64,000 nucleotides of DNA from Gammaproteobacteria bacterium (GCA_028819075.1 JAPPMM010000018.1:62001-126000); one strand, 5' to 3'. Numbered from the stretch's first letter, positions 1-9,347 are shown. Translations and numbers: made by a program. The notes: generated from the letters alone by a model not told the origin.

Positions 1-1
1 C

Positions 2-298
2 TTCTCCGTGGAGACGGTGTGGCTTCCGCTCGCGACCGGGCCGCGAGGCGCCACGGATCTGTCGGATCTGAACCGGGCCTTCTCCGAGGTGCAGTGGGTG
101 ACCGACACCAGGATCGAGTCCTACGGGGACGGCAGCGCCCAGCGCTGGCGCGCCACCATCACGTTCCGACCGGGTCAGCCGGTGGACATCCGGGACGCGG
201 TCGCGGCCGCCAGCGTGCTGGCCCTCCCCCCGGGCCAGCGGCATCTCTACGAAGTGACCTGCGTGAACCTCACCGACTGCAGCGCCGAGCGGCGGTAG
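2..298 (+). CDS. Partial hypothetical protein, 5' end outside window
   Basis: The frame is open from the window edge, so the true start lies upstream; the GTG at position 8 is probably internal. About 98 C-terminal residues are visible, without a transmembrane segment, and with two cysteines near the end (VTCVNLTDC). I do not recognise the family. The gene converges with a lipoprotein gene whose stop lies 16 bases away. GC-rich codon use matches the neighbours, so it looks like a real gene end. It could be the C-terminal domain of a secreted or periplasmic protein, but nothing visible proves that. Confidence 0.5.
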   Translation, partial: FSVETVWLPLATGPRGATDLSDLNRAFSEVQWVTDTRIESYGDGSAQRWRATITFRPGQPVDIRDAVAAASVLALPPGQRHLYEVTCVNLTDCSAERR

Positions 299-314
299 CC
301 GGGCTCGCTTCAGC

Positions 315-806
315 CTACCGTCCCACGGGTACAGAGATCAGCGGCACCATCAGATCCGGGTCCGGATCGGGCGGCGCGGGCTCGCCCTCGGACTCCAGAA
401 TGAAGCTGAGGATCGCTGCCACGCCACCGGCGACGACCCCCACGAAGGCGGAAGTGGCGAGCCCGTTCAGGGAACGGCGTTCCGTCGCGAGTATTTCGCC
501 CTCGGGGATGCGCAGCGTCTGCTCGAGCCCGACCGCCTGGAAGCCCACCTGCCTCCGCGCGACCTCTACCATCAGCAACAGATCGCCGGCGTCCCGTCCG
601 ACAACCGTCCCGCGCACCCTGGGCAAGGCCTGGTCCACCTCGTAGACCTCCCGGAAGTCCTCTGCGCCGGCCTGGGTCACGTAGACTCTCACCGGCTCCC
701 CGGGCGCCGCCGCCGCCGTTTCCATCGGCACGTAGCGGTAACACGCGGAGAACAGCAGCAAGGTCGCGACAGTGCAGATGGCCTGTCTCGCGTTCGTCCC
801 TCGCAT
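315..806 (-). CDS. Small putative lipoprotein
   Basis: Encodes 163 residues. The N-terminus has two arginines, a hydrophobic stretch and a lipobox-like LFSAC ending near residue 21, so it is probably exported and lipid-anchored. The mature part (MVEVARRQVGF, LRIPEGEILATERRS) looks like a compact beta-rich domain. It is followed by a Gly/Ala-rich hydrophobic segment at about residues 118-137 (AFVGVVAGGVAAILSFIL) that could span or pack on a membrane. The C-terminus is Pro/Asp-rich. I do not recognise the family. It is divergent from the SusC gene and convergent with the partial gene at the window start. Confidence 0.65.
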   Translation of the reverse strand: MRGTNARQAICTVATLLLFSACYRYVPMETAAAAPGEPVRVYVTQAGAEDFREVYEVDQALPRVRGTVVGRDAGDLLLMVEVARRQVGFQAVGLEQTLRIPEGEILATERRSLNGLATSAFVGVVAGGVAAILSFILESEGEPAPPDPDPDLMVPLISVPVGR

Positions 807-1161
807 GGCACCTCCCGGCCGGCCGACGACGGGCTCGAGCGAGGCACCGTGTCGCGCGCAAATCGATGGGCGTTCGGTTGACGATTATCGCGCCGCCGCG
901 GACGCGCGCAACCCCCGAAAGCCTCGACGCCGGCTCCGGTCTCCCAACTGCCGCCCGCGCGGCTGCTTGCGTGACCCCCACTCACGGCCAATTCTACACG
1001 TTTGCGGTTCGACCCCTCTATTCACCAGCACCAGCGTCGTTTGGGACGGCAGTTCGGTCAACGCGCGGTCTGGGAGTTCGTCCCAGGGGCTTTTGGCAGG
1101 AGTCTGTTTCTCGGCGCACCGGGCGCAACGCCGGTGACTTGCGTCGCCGAAGGAGGGCTCC
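807..1161. other. Intergenic region upstream of the SusC gene
   Basis: About 355 bases between divergent genes, presumably carrying the promoters for both. I see no convincing -35/-10 pair; a TTGACG at 878-883 has no good partner. The only firm element is the Shine-Dalgarno AAGGAGGG just before the SusC ATG. No RNA gene, repeat or credible small ORF was found. Confidence 0.5.
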
Positions 1162-4100
1162 ATGTCCCGATTGTCCCTGTTCTTTCCACACAGACCCCGC
1201 GGGCCTGGTCGATTGGAAGGAGGGTTGGCCGTTCTCATTGTGGCGGGTCTCTCGATGCTCTCCCCACTGCCCGCGCACGCCCAGAACGGCCGCATCACGG
1301 GAATCGTCACCGACGCCCAGTCGGGCGCTCCGGTCGGCGAGGTGCAGGTGTACGTGGTCGGTTCCACCCTGGGGACGCTGACCCGGTCGAACGGGCGCTA
1401 CCTCATCCTCAACGTACCTCCGGGTTCGTACGAACTCCGGGCGGAGCGCATCGGCTTCCAGACGGTGACCGAATCGGTCGACGTGCCCGTTGACGGCACC
1501 GTCACCCGGGACTTTGCTCTGACGACGGAGGCGCTGGGGCTCGACGAGATCGTCGTGACCGGGGCGGCGGGGGCCGCGCGCCGGCGCGAGATCGGCAACG
1601 CCATCGCCCAGATCAACCTCACCGACATCCCCGAGCGCGAGGCCAACGTGTCCGACCTGCTGCAGGCGGCCGCGCCCGGCATACAGGTGATCGGCGGAAG
1701 CAGCGAGCCCGCGCAGGGCAAGCAGATCCGCCTGCGCGGCAACTCCAGCGTGGCCATGTCGAACCAGCCGATCATCTATGTGGACGGCGTGAGGATCATG
1801 GACGACGCCTTCCCGGTGGTGGCCACCCCCGGCACCGGGCTGGGACGTCCGTCGCTCATCACGGTGACCCCGCTCGACATGATCAACCCCAACGACATCG
1901 AGCGCATCGAGGTCATCAAAGGCTCCGCGGCGACCACCCTGTATGGCACCGAGGCCTCGGCCGGCGTCATCCAGGTCTTCACCAAGCGCGGCTCCGCCGG
2001 CGCGCCGGTGTGGACCGCGGAGATCCAGCAGGGCACGGGATGGATGCAGCCGTTCGGCGCGCCCGGCGGCGACTTCATCCAGATGGAACACTACATGCGC
2101 GACGCCTGGTGGGGCGGCGGATACGAGGGCGGCCAGTATTCCACGGACTGCGTCACCGACGACGACCGCTGGAAAGGTGTGAACTCGAGCGCCAGTGGCC
2201 CGTGCAGCTTCCCCGGGTCGGTGTGGTTCCAGAACTACCTGCTCTCGGTTCGCGGCGGCGGCGAGGCTTTGCAGTACTTCATTTCGGGCCAGTATCAGGA
2301 CGACAGCTACGTGCTCGCCAACGACGAGCTGGAGAAGTACAACTTCCGCGGCAACTTCACGATGACGCCGGTCGAGGATCTCCAGATCCAGTGGAACACG
2401 GGCTATACCAGCCAGTGGCTGAGCGGGACTCCGTCGGGCAACAACGCCGAGGGAATCCAGCTCAACGCCTTCCGCCAGGAGCGCAACTACGTGGGCTCGG
2501 CCGATCCGCGCGAGATCGGCAAGCTCCTGGAATACGAGTTCGACCAGCGCAACGAGCGCCTCAACTCCGGAATCACGCTGACCTACACGCCTCAGGCGCG
2601 GCTCACCAACCGCTTCACCTTCGGCTACGACTACTCCAACCAGGAGGGTGAGAACCAGCGCAACTTCGGTTTCTTCCTCAAGCCGCTGGGTTCACGCACC
2701 AACGATACCTTCCAGAGACGGGTGCTCACCTTCGACTACGTGGGGACGTACAACCTGCCGATCACGTCCACCATCAACTCCAACTTCTCGTGGGGCGGCC
2801 AGGCGATCGGCGACTCGCAGGTGCGACTGCGCCTGTTGGGCGAGGACTTCCCCGGCGCAGCCGAACCCACGGTGAGCTCCGCGGCCATCAAGGTAGCCGA
2901 GGAGGACCGCGAGAAGGTCTGGAACGCGGGGTTCTTCTTCCAGAACGTTTTCGACTTCAGCAACAAGTACTTCGTCACCGGCGGGATCCGGGTCGACGGC
3001 AACAGCGCCTTCGGTTCGGGGTTCGGCCTCCAGGTCTACCCCAAGGTGAGCGGCACCTGGGTGATGAGCGACGAGGACTTCTGGGATCCCGGGCTGGGCT
3101 CCATCAAGCTTCGCGCGGCCTACGGCCAGTCCGGCCGGGCTCCGGGAGCATTCGATGCCGTTAGAACGTGGTCGCCCGCGGGGTATGCGGGCACGCCCGC
3201 CTTCACGCCGTTCAACCTGGGGAATCCCGATCTGGGACCGGAGGTGTCCAGGGAATGGGAGTTCGGCTTCGACGCCTCGTGGCTCGACGACCGACTGACG
3301 GCCACCTTCACCTACTTCGACCAGCAAACCACCGACGCGCTCATGTTCGTCAGCGCCGTCCCCTCGCAGGGATTCACGCGGAGCCAGCTCCAGAACGTCG
3401 GGACGGTCGGCGCCAACGGGATCGAACTCCAGCTCGACGGGAGGCTGTTCCAGAGCACCAGCTTCAGCGTAGACGCGGGGCTGGGGGTCAGCACCTACAA
3501 TTCGGAGGTGATGAGCTTGTGCAAGGGCGAAACCGAGCCGAGCGAAATCGTGCTCGCGCGCGATCCCGACGCCCAGTGCATCTCCCGCTTCGCCGATCTC
3601 AACGGGTGGATCATCGAGGGCCAGGCGCTTCCCGTCGAGATGGGCCGGCGCGTCATCAATCGGGACGAGATCGCCGACCCGCAGTTCGCGGACAATCCGG
3701 AAACTCCGGCGGCGCCCGGCAGGACCGGAGAGAACGTCATCATCGGGCCCCAGCTGCCCACCCACACCATCACGCCGTCCCTCGCCGTACGCTTCCCCGG
3801 CAACATCCTGCTCTCCGCGCGCGGAGAGTACATGGGCGGACACGTGGCGTACATCAACGAGATCTCCATCAGCCGTTCCGTCCGCTCCCCGCTCTGCTTC
3901 CCGTGGTACGTCACTCCCAAGACCTCCATCGAGCTGAAGCCGGAGACGCCGGCCATATGGCGCGAACGGTGCACGCCCGGGTTCTCGCGCGACTACTGGT
4001 TCGATTCGGACTACTTCAAGCTTCGCAACGTCAGCCTGACCGTGCCCGTGGACGCCGTGTTCCCGGAAAGGGTCTCGAACGCCACGTTCACCGCCACCCT

Positions 4101-4251
4101 GAGCAACTTCTACGACTGGTACCGCGAGATTCCCTGGTACGACCCGGAGTCGCTCGGCAACACGCCGGCCCTCGATGACGGAATCGGAAACCAGACCGAG
4201 CGGGTGCCGTCCCCGGTCACGTTCCGCATGTCCATGCGGGTCACCTTCTAG
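1162..4251 (+). CDS. SusC/RagA-family TonB-dependent outer-membrane receptor
   Basis: Encodes 1029 residues. The ATG is preceded by AAGGAGGG and a signal peptide ending in PLPAHAQ. Residues about 43-115 form a carboxypeptidase-regulatory-like domain (GRITGIVTDAQSGAPVGEVQ, NGRYLILNVPPGSYEL). The plug domain follows (DEIVVTGAAG, IRLRGNSSV, PIIYVDGVRI, IERIEVIKGSAATTLYGTEA). The rest has the alternating pattern of a 22-strand barrel and ends in a terminal strand with a final Phe (MSMRVTF). The length is normal for SusC. SusC proteins import oligosaccharides or peptides across the outer membrane using TonB energy, with SusD as a lid. The substrate is not evident; no glycoside hydrolase is nearby. 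The SusD partner starts 14 bases downstream. Confidence 0.95.
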   Translation: MSRLSLFFPHRPRGPGRLEGGLAVLIVAGLSMLSPLPAHAQNGRITGIVTDAQSGAPVGEVQVYVVGSTLGTLTRSNGRYLILNVPPGSYELRAERIGFQTVTESVDVPVDGTVTRDFALTTEALGLDEIVVTGAAGAARRREIGNAIAQINLTDIPEREANVSDLLQAAAPGIQVIGGSSEPAQGKQIRLRGNSSVAMSNQPIIYVDGVRIMDDAFPVVATPGTGLGRPSLITVTPLDMINPNDIERIEVIKGSAATTLYGTEASAGVIQVFTKRGSAGAPVWTAEIQQGTGWMQPFGAPGGDFIQMEHYMRDAWWGGGYEGGQYSTDCVTDDDRWKGVNSSASGPCSFPGSVWFQNYLLSVRGGGEALQYFISGQYQDDSYVLANDELEKYNFRGNFTMTPVEDLQIQWNTGYTSQWLSGTPSGNNAEGIQLNAFRQERNYVGSADPREIGKLLEYEFDQRNERLNSGITLTYTPQARLTNRFTFGYDYSNQEGENQRNFGFFLKPLGSRTNDTFQRRVLTFDYVGTYNLPITSTINSNFSWGGQAIGDSQVRLRLLGEDFPGAAEPTVSSAAIKVAEEDREKVWNAGFFFQNVFDFSNKYFVTGGIRVDGNSAFGSGFGLQVYPKVSGTWVMSDEDFWDPGLGSIKLRAAYGQSGRAPGAFDAVRTWSPAGYAGTPAFTPFNLGNPDLGPEVSREWEFGFDASWLDDRLTATFTYFDQQTTDALMFVSAVPSQGFTRSQLQNVGTVGANGIELQLDGRLFQSTSFSVDAGLGVSTYNSEVMSLCKGETEPSEIVLARDPDAQCISRFADLNGWIIEGQALPVEMGRRVINRDEIADPQFADNPETPAAPGRTGENVIIGPQLPTHTITPSLAVRFPGNILLSARGEYMGGHVAYINEISISRSVRSPLCFPWYVTPKTSIELKPETPAIWRERCTPGFSRDYWFDSDYFKLRNVSLTVPVDAVFPERVSNATFTATLSNFYDWYREIPWYDPESLGNTPALDDGIGNQTERVPSPVTFRMSMRVTF

Positions 4252-4265
4252 GGGAGGGCTGAACG

Positions 4266-5612
4266 ATGACAGAGAACAGAGGAAACAACTACGGAATCCG
4301 CCTCCCCCGGGTGCTTCTCGTCGCCGCAACCGCCGGGCTGGCGGCCTCCGGCTGCGAGGTCACCAACCCCGGACCCATCCAGGACGAGTTCCTGGCCCAG
4401 CCGGCGTCCCAGCAGGGGCTCGTCAACGGCGGCGTGCGCCGGCTGGCGGAGCTGCTCACCTACGGCAGCTACACCCATGCCATCCTGGCCCGGGAACTCT
4501 TTCCGGGCGGCCAGACCGGGTTCATGGGTCACGACCCCATCACCCAGTCCGGGCACATCCTGCCCGGGAGCTTTTCCAATCGCTGGAACGACGGGGTGCA
4601 GGCCCGCTTCATCACGGAGACGGCGATCAGCCGCTTCACGGAGGTCGACGCGCCCAGCAACATGCTGTACCAGGCGTACCTGTGGAACGCCTTCACCTAC
4701 CGCACCATGGGCGAGTGGTGGTGTGACGCCGTGCTCGGTCCCACCGATCCGGACGATACCACGCCCGGATCCTATGAACAGGGATCGACCGGGAACTTCA
4801 ACCGCGCCATCGACAGCTTTACAGCCGCCCTGGGGTTCGCTGCCACCCCCGACGAGACTCACGCGGCAAGGGGCGGTCGGGCAGCCGCACACGCCTGGCT
4901 GGGGGACTGGAGCGCGGCCGCAGCCGACGCCGCGACGATCCCGGACGACTTCGTCTTCTGGATCAACTACGACGACGAGCTGCAGCCCTACTACAACACC
5001 ATCTTCGAGGCCAACGCGCGCCAGCCGGCGGGATCCTACTCCATCATCTACACCTTCGTCGAGGACTACTACACGGAGACGGGAGACCCGCGGACCCCCT
5101 GGTTCGAGGACGCGAACATTCCCTACGCCACCGCGAGCCTCGACACCTACGGCCAGGTGGAGTGGAAGAACCAGGCCAAGTACAACAGCCGCAACGACGA
5201 CCAGCGCATCGTCAGCGGCTGGGAGATGCGGCTGCTGGAAGCGGAGGCTGCGCTGAACGCAGGCAACTGGCAGGCCGCCATGACCATCATCAACCGGGTG
5301 CGTACGCGAAACATCAGCGATACCACCGGCGAGCCGCTCGATCCCTGGGTCGCGATGAGCATGGAGGAGGCGTGGACCTTCCTGAAGCGCGAGCGCTACA
5401 TCGAGCTCTGGCTCGAGGGACGCCGGCTGGGTGACGAGCGCCGCTGGGCGGCGACCAACACGCCGGGAGATCTGGATACCCCCGACTGGGAAAGCACCGC
5501 CTTCGCGCCCGGTTCCCGCACCACCATGTTCACGCGCAACCCGAGGTCGTATTGCTTCGACATTCCCGAGTCGGAGCGCGACCGCAACCCCAACGTCCCG
5601 CCGATCAGCTGA
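4266..5612 (+). CDS. SusD/RagB-family outer-membrane lipoprotein
   Basis: Encodes 448 residues with a lipoprotein signal ending ASGC near residue 30, followed by VTNPGPIQDEFL as expected for SusD. The helical TPR-like scaffold is indicated by LVNGGVRRLAELLTYG and ARGGRAAAHAWLGDWSAAAADA. The C-terminal RagB/SusD part has LLEAEAALNAGNW, IINRVRTRN and FLKRERYIELWLEGRRLGDERRW, a typical family signature. The length is at the short end of the family. It forms an operon with the SusC gene upstream and is closed by a strong terminator. Its role is substrate capture at the cell surface for the SusC channel. Confidence 0.93.
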   Translation: MTENRGNNYGIRLPRVLLVAATAGLAASGCEVTNPGPIQDEFLAQPASQQGLVNGGVRRLAELLTYGSYTHAILARELFPGGQTGFMGHDPITQSGHILPGSFSNRWNDGVQARFITETAISRFTEVDAPSNMLYQAYLWNAFTYRTMGEWWCDAVLGPTDPDDTTPGSYEQGSTGNFNRAIDSFTAALGFAATPDETHAARGGRAAAHAWLGDWSAAAADAATIPDDFVFWINYDDELQPYYNTIFEANARQPAGSYSIIYTFVEDYYTETGDPRTPWFEDANIPYATASLDTYGQVEWKNQAKYNSRNDDQRIVSGWEMRLLEAEAALNAGNWQAAMTIINRVRTRNISDTTGEPLDPWVAMSMEEAWTFLKRERYIELWLEGRRLGDERRWAATNTPGDLDTPDWESTAFAPGSRTTMFTRNPRSYCFDIPESERDRNPNVPPIS

Positions 5613-5629
5613 ATCGAGGGGAACAGGAC

Positions 5630-5675
5630 AAATCCGGGCCGCGGGGGTGGTCGCCCTCGCGGCCCGGATTTTTCG
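5630..5675 (+). terminator. Rho-independent terminator of the SusC/SusD operon
   Basis: A perfect 14-bp stem (AAATCCGGGCCGCG pairing with CGCGGCCCGGATTT) encloses a 14-base loop and runs into TTTTTC. It begins 18 bases after the SusD stop codon. Confidence 0.9.
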
Positions 5676-5741
5676 TTGTCCCGGCTGAGATGATCCGGTG
5701 CACGGTCGGGCGCCGGTGACCTGCCGGCAGGCTTCCGCGAT

Positions 5742-6689
5742 CTACCAGAGGTAACGGTAGTCGCGCAGGTTCACGGTGAATCGGGTGCCCCGCCTCAGCC
5801 AGACCCTCCTGATGCGATTCCGCCATTCGACGCCTGTCGGGTCGAGCGCGCTGCTCGCCGGGCTTCCAAAGGCGTCGGCAAGTCGAGGGGTGATCACCGA
5901 GGACATGTCGGGGTCCAGGTAGATGAGCTGGATTCTTCCGACCCGACCCCGCTCCGTGTCCATCCCGACGGCAATGGAGTCGGTCGTCCCGAACAACCCG
6001 TCGGTCCGGCCGATGACGGTCAGGGCGCCGGACCTGCGGGGCAACGTCTCCAGCGACTCGGGAAGCGGCTCGCCGAGGGTGATGGTTGTGCCCCCGACCA
6101 GTTGAACGGCACTCGGAACCGAACGCATCACGGAGCCGGGGACGGGAGGTGGAGAGTCGCATGCGACCGAGGTCAGCTCGACCCGCCGAGTCCAGCTGCG
6201 ATACGGGAGGTTATCCGAGAACGTGGTGGAAGCTCCCGCCCAGATACCCCCGTCATCCGGCTCAAGGCGCGCCCCCACGCCGTGGAAGCCCGTGGAGAAC
6301 CAGAGTCGCAGTGTGCTGCCTTCGACTCCCCAGTTCATGTACACATGAGGCGTCGGCAGAGCGCCTTCCGGAACGACGATTTGCCCGGCGCTCCCGGGAA
6401 GGGTGGCATCAGCGGGCGGACCGGCCAACCGAAAGCGGGGCGGAATCTGCAGGTACGCGGAATCCAGGCCCAATGCGCTCGGCACGGGCTCGCTCTGCAC
6501 CTCGATCGTGTCGGTCAGGAGTTCGCCCCCCGCAAACATGAGCCCCGCAACGCGCCCCTCGAACCACTCTCCCTCGGCTACGTCGTAGCAGCCAAGCAGG
6601 TCCGCCTCGGTCAGCTGAGCCGACGTTGATACCGACCAGGCCCCGGATGCCAGTAGCAGCCCGACCACGTGCACGAAGTGATTTCGCAT
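5742..6689 (-). CDS. Secreted hypothetical protein
   Basis: Encodes 315 residues beginning with a signal peptide (HVVGLLLASGAWSVSTSAQ). The mature protein looks beta-rich. It has two cysteines, one near the N-terminus (LLGCYDV) and one mid-protein (SVACDSPPP). I recognise no catalytic motif and no named family. It stands alone, convergent with the SusC/SusD operon and divergent from the blaI-like gene. The interval in front of its start also carries the BlaI-type promoter, so shared control is possible but not shown. Confidence 0.7.
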   Translation of the reverse strand: MRNHFVHVVGLLLASGAWSVSTSAQLTEADLLGCYDVAEGEWFEGRVAGLMFAGGELLTDTIEVQSEPVPSALGLDSAYLQIPPRFRLAGPPADATLPGSAGQIVVPEGALPTPHVYMNWGVEGSTLRLWFSTGFHGVGARLEPDDGGIWAGASTTFSDNLPYRSWTRRVELTSVACDSPPPVPGSVMRSVPSAVQLVGGTTITLGEPLPESLETLPRRSGALTVIGRTDGLFGTTDSIAVGMDTERGRVGRIQLIYLDPDMSSVITPRLADAFGSPASSALDPTGVEWRNRIRRVWLRRGTRFTVNLRDYRYLW

Positions 6690-6785
6690 GGCGTTCTCCT
6701 GAGCGTGCGGCGCAGTCGAAAAGTAGATGTCCGGGGGCTGGCGGGGCGAACCAGGCGAGCCGAGGGGGGCCTCGGCGACCAGGTT

Positions 6786-6847
6786 ACTAAGGATGTAGTT
6801 GACAGATCGGGATCCTGCTCTCCACTATGCTACTATACCATTAGTAG
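6786..6847 (+). promoter_or_regulatory. Promoter and putative BlaI-type operators of the blaI-M56 operon
   Basis: A consensus TTGACA (6799-6804) is followed after 18 bases by CACTAT (6823-6828) as a plausible -10. A perfect 6-bp inverted repeat, CTACTA-N6-TAGTAG (6830-6847), covers the expected transcription start. A second dyad, ACTA-N6-TAGT (6786-6799), abuts the -35. BlaI/MecI repressors bind TACTA/TAGTA-type dyads, so autoregulation of the downstream repressor is the likely function. Dyads and promoter are read directly; binding is inferred. Confidence 0.7.
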
Positions 6848-6951
6848 CCGTCTCTGAGCCTTGGCGGACGAGATTTCTCCGTCGAGCCTGGACGACCCGT
6901 CACACGGTTCCGGAGAGCCCGGCCCGAAAAATCCAGCTTGAGGAGGAATCC

Positions 6952-7326
6952 GTGACCGCGCTCACCGCCCGCGAAATGGACGTCATGTCGGTTCTGTGGG
7001 ACCTGGGGTCCGCTACCGTGAACGAGGTCAGCGCCCAACTGGACGACGACCTGGCCTACACCACCGTGCTCACGGTGCTGCGCATCCTGGAATCGAAGGG
7101 CCTCGTCGGCCACGAGCGGGAAGGGCGCGCGCACCGCTATCACCCCTTGCTCGCGCGCCGGGAGGCCGGCCGGTCGGTGCTCGACCGGCTCCGGGAGAAG
7201 GTCTACTCCGGGTCCACGGAGATGCTCGTGGCCAACCTGGTTTCCGACGAACGGCTTTCCGCGAAGACCATCAGGCGCCTGCGCAGGCTGCTTGACGAGC
7301 GTCTCGAGAAGGAGGAACGAGGATGA
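6952..7326 (+). CDS. BlaI/MecI/CopY-family transcriptional repressor
   Basis: Encodes 124 residues from a GTG placed 5 bases after AGGAGG, which decides this start over an upstream in-frame one. The winged-helix domain has the family pattern LTAREMDVMSVLWDLGSATV, then AYTTVLTVLRILESKGLVGH and EGRAHRYHPLLAR. The C-terminal helices (LVANLVSDERLSAKTIRRL) serve dimerisation in this family. The last four bases overlap the M56 gene (ATGA), as in blaI-blaR1 pairs, where cleavage of the repressor follows activation of the membrane peptidase. A promoter with TACTA/TAGTA dyads lies just upstream. No beta-lactamase gene is adjacent, so the regulated process is unknown. Confidence 0.93.
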   Translation: MTALTAREMDVMSVLWDLGSATVNEVSAQLDDDLAYTTVLTVLRILESKGLVGHEREGRAHRYHPLLARREAGRSVLDRLREKVYSGSTEMLVANLVSDERLSAKTIRRLRRLLDERLEKEERG

Positions 7327-9347
7327 TCGCCGCATGGATGCTCTGGTCGGCCGGTATCGGCGTGTTGTTCCTGGTCGCGGGCCTGGCGGCCGAGAGGCTC
7401 CTCACCCACGGCGGCCGCCCGACGCGATGGGTCTGGATCGTCGCGGGCGCTGCAACCACCGCATTGTCGGTGCTGCGGATTCCGGGGGCCCCACCGGAAC
7501 CCGCGGTCGTCCCTCCACCGGGGTTCGCGCCCCCGCTGCTGGAGCCGCTGGCGGTGACGGTCGCCCGCGACTCGATGCTCCGCTCCCTGGACGATCTGCT
7601 CGTGCTGGGCTGGGTCGTGCTCTCTTCGCTGCTGGTGGTCACGGTCCTGTTCGCCTTCGCGCGCCTGGTGCGGGAGGGAAGGTCGTGGCAGCCCGGTTCG
7701 CTGGGCCATCGCTCCGTGTTCTGGTCCAGGGACACGGGCCCGACCATCGTCGGCCTCCTGCGGCCGCGCGTCGTGCTGCCGGCGTGGGTGCGCGCGATTG
7801 GCCGGAGGGAGCAGGAACTGATTCTTGCGCACGAAGAGGAGCACATCCGCGCCGGCGACGCGCGGCTCCGGTTCCTGATGACGCTGCCGCTGTTCGTCTT
7901 CCCGTGGAATCCCGCCCTCTGGCTGCAGCGCCATCGCCTGAATCTCGCCGTCGAACTCGACTGCGACCGGAGGGTGATGCGCCGGATGCCGGGACACCGC
8001 CACGCCTACGGCAACCTGCTTCTGCGCGTGGGCGCGGGACAAAACGGACTGCATCGCGTGGCGCTCGTGGCATTGTCCGAGGGGCGGTCGCAGCTGGAGC
8101 GACGCATCACCAGGCTGGAGGAGCAGATGCCGCGCGTGCGTCGCCTGCAGGGTGTGCTGCTCGTGTTGGGCGCCGCAGCCATCGTGGCGCTGGCGGTCCT
8201 GTTCCCGCGCGTTCGCGGAGAAGATGCACCAGCGTCGGACGAGCCGGCCGACCTCATGGCGGCGCCGGTGTTCACCCCCTACACGGTGCGTCCCGACCTG
8301 GTGAACGAACGAACGGTCATGCAGGCGCTGGAGGCCGAGTATCCCCCGATACTGCGCGACGCGGGGATCGGCGGCACCACCAACGTGCGCTTCTTCATCG
8401 ACACGCGTGGCGTGGTGCAACGGGTTCTCGTAGCCGAGACGTCAGGCCACGAAGCACTCGACTCGGCCGCCCTGCGGGTCGCCCGCACCTTCCGGTTCAC
8501 GCCAGCGCTCAACCTGGACGAGATCGTGTCCGTGTGGATTGCCATCCCGATCACCTTTAGCACTGGCGCTGCGGGGGCGGACGGAGTGCCTGACGAGGTG
8601 CGCGAATTCGCCGACAGCATCGCCCGCGAACGGGGGGACGACCCCGGCGATCCCCCGGCGGACCCCGAAGCCCGACAGGAAGCATCGCTGGCGGACGGCA
8701 TGCAGCAGCCGACGTTCACCCGGTACACGGTGCGTCCGGACCTCGTGAACCAGCGGGAGGTCCAGCGGGCCCTCGAGAGGGAGTATCCTCCGGTCCTCAG
8801 GGAGGCGGGAATCGGAGGGACGGTCAACGTGCAGTTCTTCATCGACGCGGAGGGCAAGGTGCGAAGGACCCTCCTCGCCGCGAATTCGGGTCACGCAACG
8901 CTTGACGAGGCTCGCCTGCGGGTTGCGAACGTCTTCCAGTTCACGCCCACGCCCAACCTGGACGAACCCGCGCCCGGCGCCCCCGTGGCCGACACCCCAA
9001 CCGCCACGCGCTACACGGTACCTCCCAACCTCCTCAACGAGGAGGAGGTCCAGCAAGCCATCGACGACGAATACCCTCCGCTGCTTCGGGATGCGGGGAT
9101 CGGAGGCACGGTCCACGTGCAGATCTTCGTCGACGGGGAAGGTGTGGTGCAGAACGCCGTCGTTGGCCGGTCGTCAGGCCACGATCCGCTCGACGAAGCA
9201 GCTCTCCGCGCCGCCCGCGTCATGCGATTCACACCGGCTCTGGACGTGGACGAGCCCGTGCCGGCCTGGATCGCCATACCGATCACGTTCATCGCTGACG
9301 GCAGGGTGTACAGAATGGCCGAGGGTGATATCCCGGGGAGCCCGTAA
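7323..9347 (+). CDS. BlaR1-like M56 membrane peptidase with three TonB C-terminal-like domains
   Basis: Encodes 674 residues. Hydrophobic segments lie near 8-22, 92-114 and 276-294. The M56 zinc site HEEEH is at 170-174, with ELDCD at 211-215 supplying the probable third ligand. After the last membrane segment, three similar units occupy about 317-412, 465-545 and 562-656. Each has the order YTVRPDLVN, a helix, EYPP(I/V/L)LR(D/E)AGIGGT, a VxFFIDxxG strand, SGHxxLD and a RFTP-type strand. This is the TonB C-terminal fold as found in energy-transducer-like proteins. It overlaps the blaI-like gene by four bases. M56 plus one TonB domain is known in related phyla; the triplication is the oddity. 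The domains probably sit in the periplasm and may sense or bind envelope partners. Confidence 0.9.
   Translation: MIAAWMLWSAGIGVLFLVAGLAAERLLTHGGRPTRWVWIVAGAATTALSVLRIPGAPPEPAVVPPPGFAPPLLEPLAVTVARDSMLRSLDDLLVLGWVVLSSLLVVTVLFAFARLVREGRSWQPGSLGHRSVFWSRDTGPTIVGLLRPRVVLPAWVRAIGRREQELILAHEEEHIRAGDARLRFLMTLPLFVFPWNPALWLQRHRLNLAVELDCDRRVMRRMPGHRHAYGNLLLRVGAGQNGLHRVALVALSEGRSQLERRITRLEEQMPRVRRLQGVLLVLGAAAIVALAVLFPRVRGEDAPASDEPADLMAAPVFTPYTVRPDLVNERTVMQALEAEYPPILRDAGIGGTTNVRFFIDTRGVVQRVLVAETSGHEALDSAALRVARTFRFTPALNLDEIVSVWIAIPITFSTGAAGADGVPDEVREFADSIARERGDDPGDPPADPEARQEASLADGMQQPTFTRYTVRPDLVNQREVQRALEREYPPVLREAGIGGTVNVQFFIDAEGKVRRTLLAANSGHATLDEARLRVANVFQFTPTPNLDEPAPGAPVADTPTATRYTVPPNLLNEEEVQQAIDDEYPPLLRDAGIGGTVHVQIFVDGEGVVQNAVVGRSSGHDPLDEAALRAARVMRFTPALDVDEPVPAWIAIPITFIADGRVYRMAEGDIPGSP

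Noticed and set aside
4248-4892. Minus-strand frame opposite the SusD gene
   Set aside because: It lies fully inside a gene with clear SusD features and encodes no recognisable domain.
6799-6951. N-terminal extension of the BlaI-like protein to an upstream in-frame start
   Set aside because: It would run through the promoter and operator, and the GTG at 6952 has an ideal ribosome site and the family-typical N-terminus.
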